Below are positions 61,045-64,000 of a stretch of 64,000 bases of DNA, piece by piece. The notes below the pieces were generated by a model, which saw nothing but the letters and a program-made list of their open reading frames with translations, was not told the DNA's origin and searched no databases. Made by a program: the position numbers and the translations under genes. How positions within the stretch are numbered: the first letter of the stretch is position 1; the number at the start of each line of letters is the position of its first letter. Source of the DNA: Microbacterium sp. RU33B (GTDB taxonomy: Bacteria > Actinomycetota > Actinomycetes > Actinomycetales > Microbacteriaceae); assembly GCF_900155915.1 (NCBI RefSeq), contig NZ_FTPO01000001.1, positions 1,116,001-1,180,000 on the forward strand, written 5' to 3'.

Positions 61045-62208
61045 TCAGTGCCCGAGCGAGGCCAGGTGCTCCCGCAGCGTCGGGCCCGCGCGGAACTCCC
61101 GGATGAGGTGGTGCACGACTTCGCGCAGATCGCCGTCCGCGGCATCCGCCACGAGCACCTGCCGCGCGTACGAGGCGCCCTGCGTCAGGATCCGGTCGAG
61201 TCCCGCGAACTCGCGGGCGCAGTGCAGCTCCGACGCGATGTCGCCGAGCTCCGCCATCGTCTCGCGCAGGTGCTCCGTGACCGGACGCTGCGTGCCCGCG
61301 CGATCCACGATGACCCGGGCATCCAGTCCGTAGCGGGCGGCGCGCCATTTGTTCTCGCGCACGAACCACGGCGGGAGCGAGGCCAGCTCGCGTCCTTCGT
61401 CGAGCTGGCGCGAGAAGTGCTCGACGAGCACCTGCACCAACGAGGCGACCGCGGCGAGCTCGGGCAGCGTCGACATCCCGTCGCACGCACGGACTTCGAT
61501 CGTCCCCCATTTCGGAGCCGGTCGGATGTCCCAGCGCACCTCGCTGGCATCGTGCATCACACCGGTGGCGACCATGTCGTCGAGGTAGCTCGCGAACTCC
61601 CGCCAGTTCTGCAGGGGCCAGGGGAGTCCCGCCGTCGGGAGCTGCTGGAAGACGAGGGCACGGTTCGACGCGTAGCCCGTCCGCTCACCCGCCCAGAACG
61701 GGCTCGACGCCGACAGCGCCTGGAGGTGGGGCAGGTAGGTGGACAGCGCATTGATGATGGGGAAGACCTTGTCGACGTCGTCGACCCCGACGTGCACGTG
61801 GATGCCCCAGATCATCATGTTGCGCCCCCACCACTGGGTGCGCTCGATGAGGGTGTGGTAGCGCGTCTTGTCGGTGACCTGCTGGTCGTACCACTGTGCG
61901 AACGGATGGCTCCCGGCGCAGAGGATCTCGACATCGAGCGGATTGGTCACGGTGCGCACCGCCGCGATCGCGTCGGCGATGTCGTCGACGGCGGCCGCGA
62001 CCGTGTCGCCGATGCCGCTGGTGACCTCGATCGTGTTCGTGAGCAGCTCGCCGGTGATCGTGTAGCGCTCGAGCTCCGTGCTCTCGCCGAGGGCGGCGAG
62101 CACGTCGGGCGCACGGGGGACGAGGTCTCCCGTCTCGCCGTCCGCGAGCATGAGCTCCCACTCCAGACCCACGGTCGAGCGGGCGGATGTCGAGAAGGCC
62201 TCCGTCAC
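61045..62208 (-). CDS. glutamate--cysteine ligase, YbdK type
   Basis: A 387-residue GCS2-family carboxylate-amine ligase. TVGLEWELMLADGETGDLVP near residue 12 is the N-terminal signature, IHVHVGVDDVDK near 137 lies in the core, and TIEVRACDGMSTLPELAA near 238 contributes metal ligands. Relatives make gamma-glutamylcysteine weakly; actinobacteria use mycothiol rather than glutathione, so the true acceptor may differ (ergothioneine-type or other small amines). The GTG at 62208 is supported by CAGAAT 6 nt upstream, fitting leaderless transcription. It converges with the glycosyltransferase, 2 bp between stops. Confidence 0.87.
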   Translation of the reverse strand: MTEAFSTSARSTVGLEWELMLADGETGDLVPRAPDVLAALGESTELERYTITGELLTNTIEVTSGIGDTVAAAVDDIADAIAAVRTVTNPLDVEILCAGSHPFAQWYDQQVTDKTRYHTLIERTQWWGRNMMIWGIHVHVGVDDVDKVFPIINALSTYLPHLQALSASSPFWAGERTGYASNRALVFQQLPTAGLPWPLQNWREFASYLDDMVATGVMHDASEVRWDIRPAPKWGTIEVRACDGMSTLPELAAVASLVQVLVEHFSRQLDEGRELASLPPWFVRENKWRAARYGLDARVIVDRAGTQRPVTEHLRETMAELGDIASELHCAREFAGLDRILTQGASYARQVLVADAADGDLREVVHHLIREFRAGPTLREHLASLGH

Positions 62209-62416
62209 GCGCTCATTCTGGCACGGGGGATGATCCGATCGCGTCATCCGGCACCGCCGCGTCGGTTCGCGGCATCCGGCGCGATGTGGGACAATTGTGG
62301 GTCGGACCCCCTGCTCGACCCTCTATCCAGCAGCGGCGTCCATCCCTGAGCTTCCGCCGGGTGTGCACCCCACGCTCCAGGCGACCAGTTCCCACTTCCA
62401 CACATCCAGGAGAATC

Positions 62417-62839
62417 GTGGCTGTAAAGATCCGTCTCAAGCGTCTCGGCAAGATCCGCGCGCCCTACTACCGCATCGTCGTCGCCGACTCGCGCACCAAG
62501 CGCGACGGTCGCGTCATCGAGGAGATCGGCAAGTACCACCCCACCGAGGAGCCCTCGTTCATCGAGGTCGACACCGACCGTGCCCAGTACTGGCTCGGCG
62601 TCGGCGCCCAGCCGACCGAGCAGGTGCTCGCGCTGCTGAAGCTCACCGGTGACTGGGGTCGCTTCCAGGGCGACGCGAACGCCGTCTCGACCGTGCGCAC
62701 CGCGCCGGCCAAGGAGGAGTTCTCGATCGACGCGTCGAAGAAGTCGGTCGTCAAGCCCAAGGCCGAGAAGAAGGCCGAGGAGCCGGCTCCCGCCGACGCC
62801 GAGGTCGAGGCGCCCGCCGCCGACGCCGACGCCGAGTAA
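62417..62839 (+). CDS. rpsP: 30S ribosomal protein S16
   Basis: A small-subunit ribosomal protein of 140 residues. The first 85 residues are the conserved core ([20 protein letters not shown], then [14 protein letters not shown]), and residues 90-140 are an Ala/Lys/Glu-rich tail typical of actinobacterial S16. The GTG start has CCAGGAG 6 nt upstream. A possible -10 (GACAAT, 62290-62295) implies a leader of about 115 nt. It heads the conserved rpsP-khpA-rimM-trmD group. Confidence 0.96.
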   Translation: MAVKIRLKRLGKIRAPYYRIVVADSRTKRDGRVIEEIGKYHPTEEPSFIEVDTDRAQYWLGVGAQPTEQVLALLKLTGDWGRFQGDANAVSTVRTAPAKEEFSIDASKKSVVKPKAEKKAEEPAPADAEVEAPAADADAE

Positions 62840-62843
62840 TCCG

Positions 62844-63074
62844 TTGCTGGCCGCCGCGCTCGAGCACATCGTCAAGGGGATCGTCGATCACCCCGACGAT
62901 GTGCAGATCCATTCGTCCACTTCGCCTCGCGGAGACGTCCTCGAGGTGCGCGTGCACCCCGACGATCGCGGACGCGTGATCGGGCGCGGCGGCCGCACGG
63001 CCCGGGCTCTGCGCACGCTCATCTCGGCGCTCGCCGACGGTCGACGCGTCCGCGTCGACGTCGCGGACGACTGA
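62844..63074 (+). CDS. khpA: KH-domain RNA-binding protein KhpA
   Basis: A 76-residue single KH domain. GRVIGRGGRTARALR near residues 43-57 contains the GxxG loop that holds single-stranded RNA. The start is a TTG at 62844, 4 bp after the rpsP stop: the family N-terminus (LAAALEHIVKGIVDHPDD) begins exactly there and no ATG or GTG fits. KhpA proteins bind RNA with KhpB and affect cell elongation in Gram-positives. The position between rpsP and rimM is conserved. Confidence 0.92.
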   Translation: MLAAALEHIVKGIVDHPDDVQIHSSTSPRGDVLEVRVHPDDRGRVIGRGGRTARALRTLISALADGRRVRVDVADD

Positions 63075-63075
63075 G

Positions 63076-63732
63076 ATGGCCGAGCCCACCCGCAAGGAGG
63101 GGGCGAAGGCCGCTGTCACGCCGCCCGCCGCCCCCCGGACGCAGCTTCGCGTCGGACGCCTCGTGAAGGCCCACGGCCTGAAGGGCGCCCTCAAGCTCGA
63201 GCTGTACACCGATGACCCCGAGGGTCGCTTCACTCCCGGCGCCACCTTCACGCTCCAGGTGCCCGAGGCATCCCCGTGGCACGGCAAGCCCCTCACGGTG
63301 CGCGAGTTCCGCTGGATGAACAGCCACCCCGTGGCGTTCTTCGAAGACGTCGACGACCGCGAAGGCGCCGAGAGCCTCGTCCGCGCGATCCTGTGGATCG
63401 ATCAGGACTCCGAGGCCGCGCCGGACGAGGACGAGGCCTGGTACGACCATCAGCTCGTCGGACTCGACGTGGTCCGCGACGACGCCGTGATCGGCCGTGT
63501 CGTGCGCGTCGACCACCTTCCGTCGCAGGACATGCTCATCGTCCGTCCCGCAGGGTCGGGATCCGGCGATGCCGAGATCCTGGTGCCCTTCGTGAAGGCG
63601 ATCGTGCCCGAAGTGGATGTCCGCGCCGGACGCGTCGTCGTGACGCCGCCACCCGGACTCTTCGAAGACCTCGCCGACGACGACTCCGACGCGCCCGAGG
63701 CCTCGGCTGCCGAGGACGCCCCCGAGGACTGA
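63076..63732 (+). CDS. rimM: ribosome maturation factor RimM
   Basis: A 218-residue 30S assembly factor that acts on the head region near S19. [21 protein letters not shown] near residues 23-43 is the family N-terminal signature and the PRC-barrel domain with DLEV-like [19 protein letters not shown] near 133 follows. A 20-residue charged N-terminal extension and an acidic C-terminal tail are typical of actinobacteria. It starts 1 bp after khpA and is followed by trmD after 1 bp. Confidence 0.94.
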   Translation: MAEPTRKEGAKAAVTPPAAPRTQLRVGRLVKAHGLKGALKLELYTDDPEGRFTPGATFTLQVPEASPWHGKPLTVREFRWMNSHPVAFFEDVDDREGAESLVRAILWIDQDSEAAPDEDEAWYDHQLVGLDVVRDDAVIGRVVRVDHLPSQDMLIVRPAGSGSGDAEILVPFVKAIVPEVDVRAGRVVVTPPPGLFEDLADDDSDAPEASAAEDAPED

Positions 63733-63733
63733 C

Positions 63734-64000
63734 GTGCGCATCGACGTCGTCTCGATCTTCCCGACGTTCTTCGACGTGCTCGAGGTATCGCTTCTGGGCA
63801 AGGCTCGCGACCGTGGACTCCTCGACGTGCGGGTGCACGATCTGCGCGACCACGCCCACGATCGGCACCGCAGCGTCGATGACACGCCCTACGGGGGCGG
63901 CGCCGGCATGGTGATGAAGCCGGAGCCCTGGGGGCAGGCGCTCGACGAGATCGTGGCATCGAGCGACGCGGATGCCGGGACGGTGCGACCCGTCATCATC
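63734..64000 (+). CDS. trmD: tRNA (guanine(37)-N1)-methyltransferase, N-terminal part (continues beyond window)
   Basis: The first 89 codons, open to the window edge. [20 protein letters not shown] is the family N-terminus, followed by [20 protein letters not shown] and [11 protein letters not shown], which contain the conserved Asp-Tyr-Gly-Gly segment at the SAM-binding knot. TrmD methylates G37 of tRNAs reading CNN codons and prevents +1 frameshifts. The GTG start lies 1 bp after the rimM stop. Confidence 0.95.
   Translation, partial: MRIDVVSIFPTFFDVLEVSLLGKARDRGLLDVRVHDLRDHAHDRHRSVDDTPYGGGAGMVMKPEPWGQALDEIVASSDADAGTVRPVII

Overview
This window is chromosomal DNA from a high-GC actinobacterium, most likely Microbacteriaceae and Microbacterium-like. 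The evidence is the very high GC with GTG/TTG starts, a YbdK-type glutamate-cysteine ligase, a TerC gene behind a manganese riboswitch, lipB-lipA and rpsP-khpA-rimM-trmD clusters, and many promoters whose -10 box (TANNNT) ends only 6-7 nt before the start codon, the actinobacterial leaderless signature. No phage, transposase, integrase or CRISPR was seen. Genes are tightly packed with many 1-14 nt overlaps.

Layout. 1-4.8 kb: end of an MFS efflux pump, leuB, ilvE, a fumarylacetoacetase-fold hydrolase and a second MFS carrier. 4.8-10.2 kb: a divergent catabolic block, with a D-serine-dehydratase-like enzyme, RidA, an N-acyl-D-amino-acid-deacylase-like amidohydrolase and a class V aminotransferase-fold protein facing a LysR regulator. 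10.2-12.7 kb: gltX, a nested inverted repeat, tRNA-Gln(CTG) with its own promoter and terminator, then a DMT/EamA transporter lacking its first third. 12.8-16.1 kb: an xxxLxxG-repeat membrane protein, a small membrane protein and an aminoglycoside-phosphotransferase-fold kinase. 16.2-20.3 kb: a complete fructose PTS operon (DeoR regulator, fruK, fruA IIABC, HPr). 20.4-25.2 kb: an MBL hydrolase, tRNA-Glu(CTC), a LON-domain protein, a FAD oxidoreductase, and a DUF4349 protein translationally coupled to an ECF sigma factor. 25.3-29.2 kb: riboswitch-TerC, then metY with a flavin monooxygenase. 29.4-35.9 kb: a leucine leader peptide and leuCD, murA, plsC, gpsA and ddl. 35.9-43.8 kb: DUF3515 lipoprotein, thiL, rsmD, an acyltransferase, recG, coaD, DUF177, rpmF, rnc, mutM. 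43.8-47.8 kb: three tandem two-domain GNAT acetyltransferases preceded by two very small genes. 47.9-53.6 kb: smc, a lipoprotein, ftsY and a small acidic protein. 53.6-56.5 kb: lipA, lipB and a divergent TetR-VOC fusion regulator. 56.5-64 kb: ffh, a polytopic membrane protein coupled to a family 2 glycosyltransferase, glutamate-cysteine ligase, then rpsP, khpA, rimM and the start of trmD.

How it fits together. Much of the window is housekeeping: branched-chain amino acid synthesis, cell wall and lipid synthesis (murA, ddl, plsC, gpsA), protein targeting (ffh, ftsY), ribosome maturation and chromosome segregation. The accessory interest lies in regulation. The strongest item is a leuCD leader that is probably leaderless, carries three consecutive Leu codons, and whose Leu codons are an exact complement of the leuC Shine-Dalgarno. 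Others are a Mn2+ riboswitch, a TetR-VOC fusion beside a perfect 21-bp palindrome, an overlapping GNAT triplet with small proteins, and a tRNA-Gln next to a truncated transporter. All functions are read from sequence alone; no database search was run.
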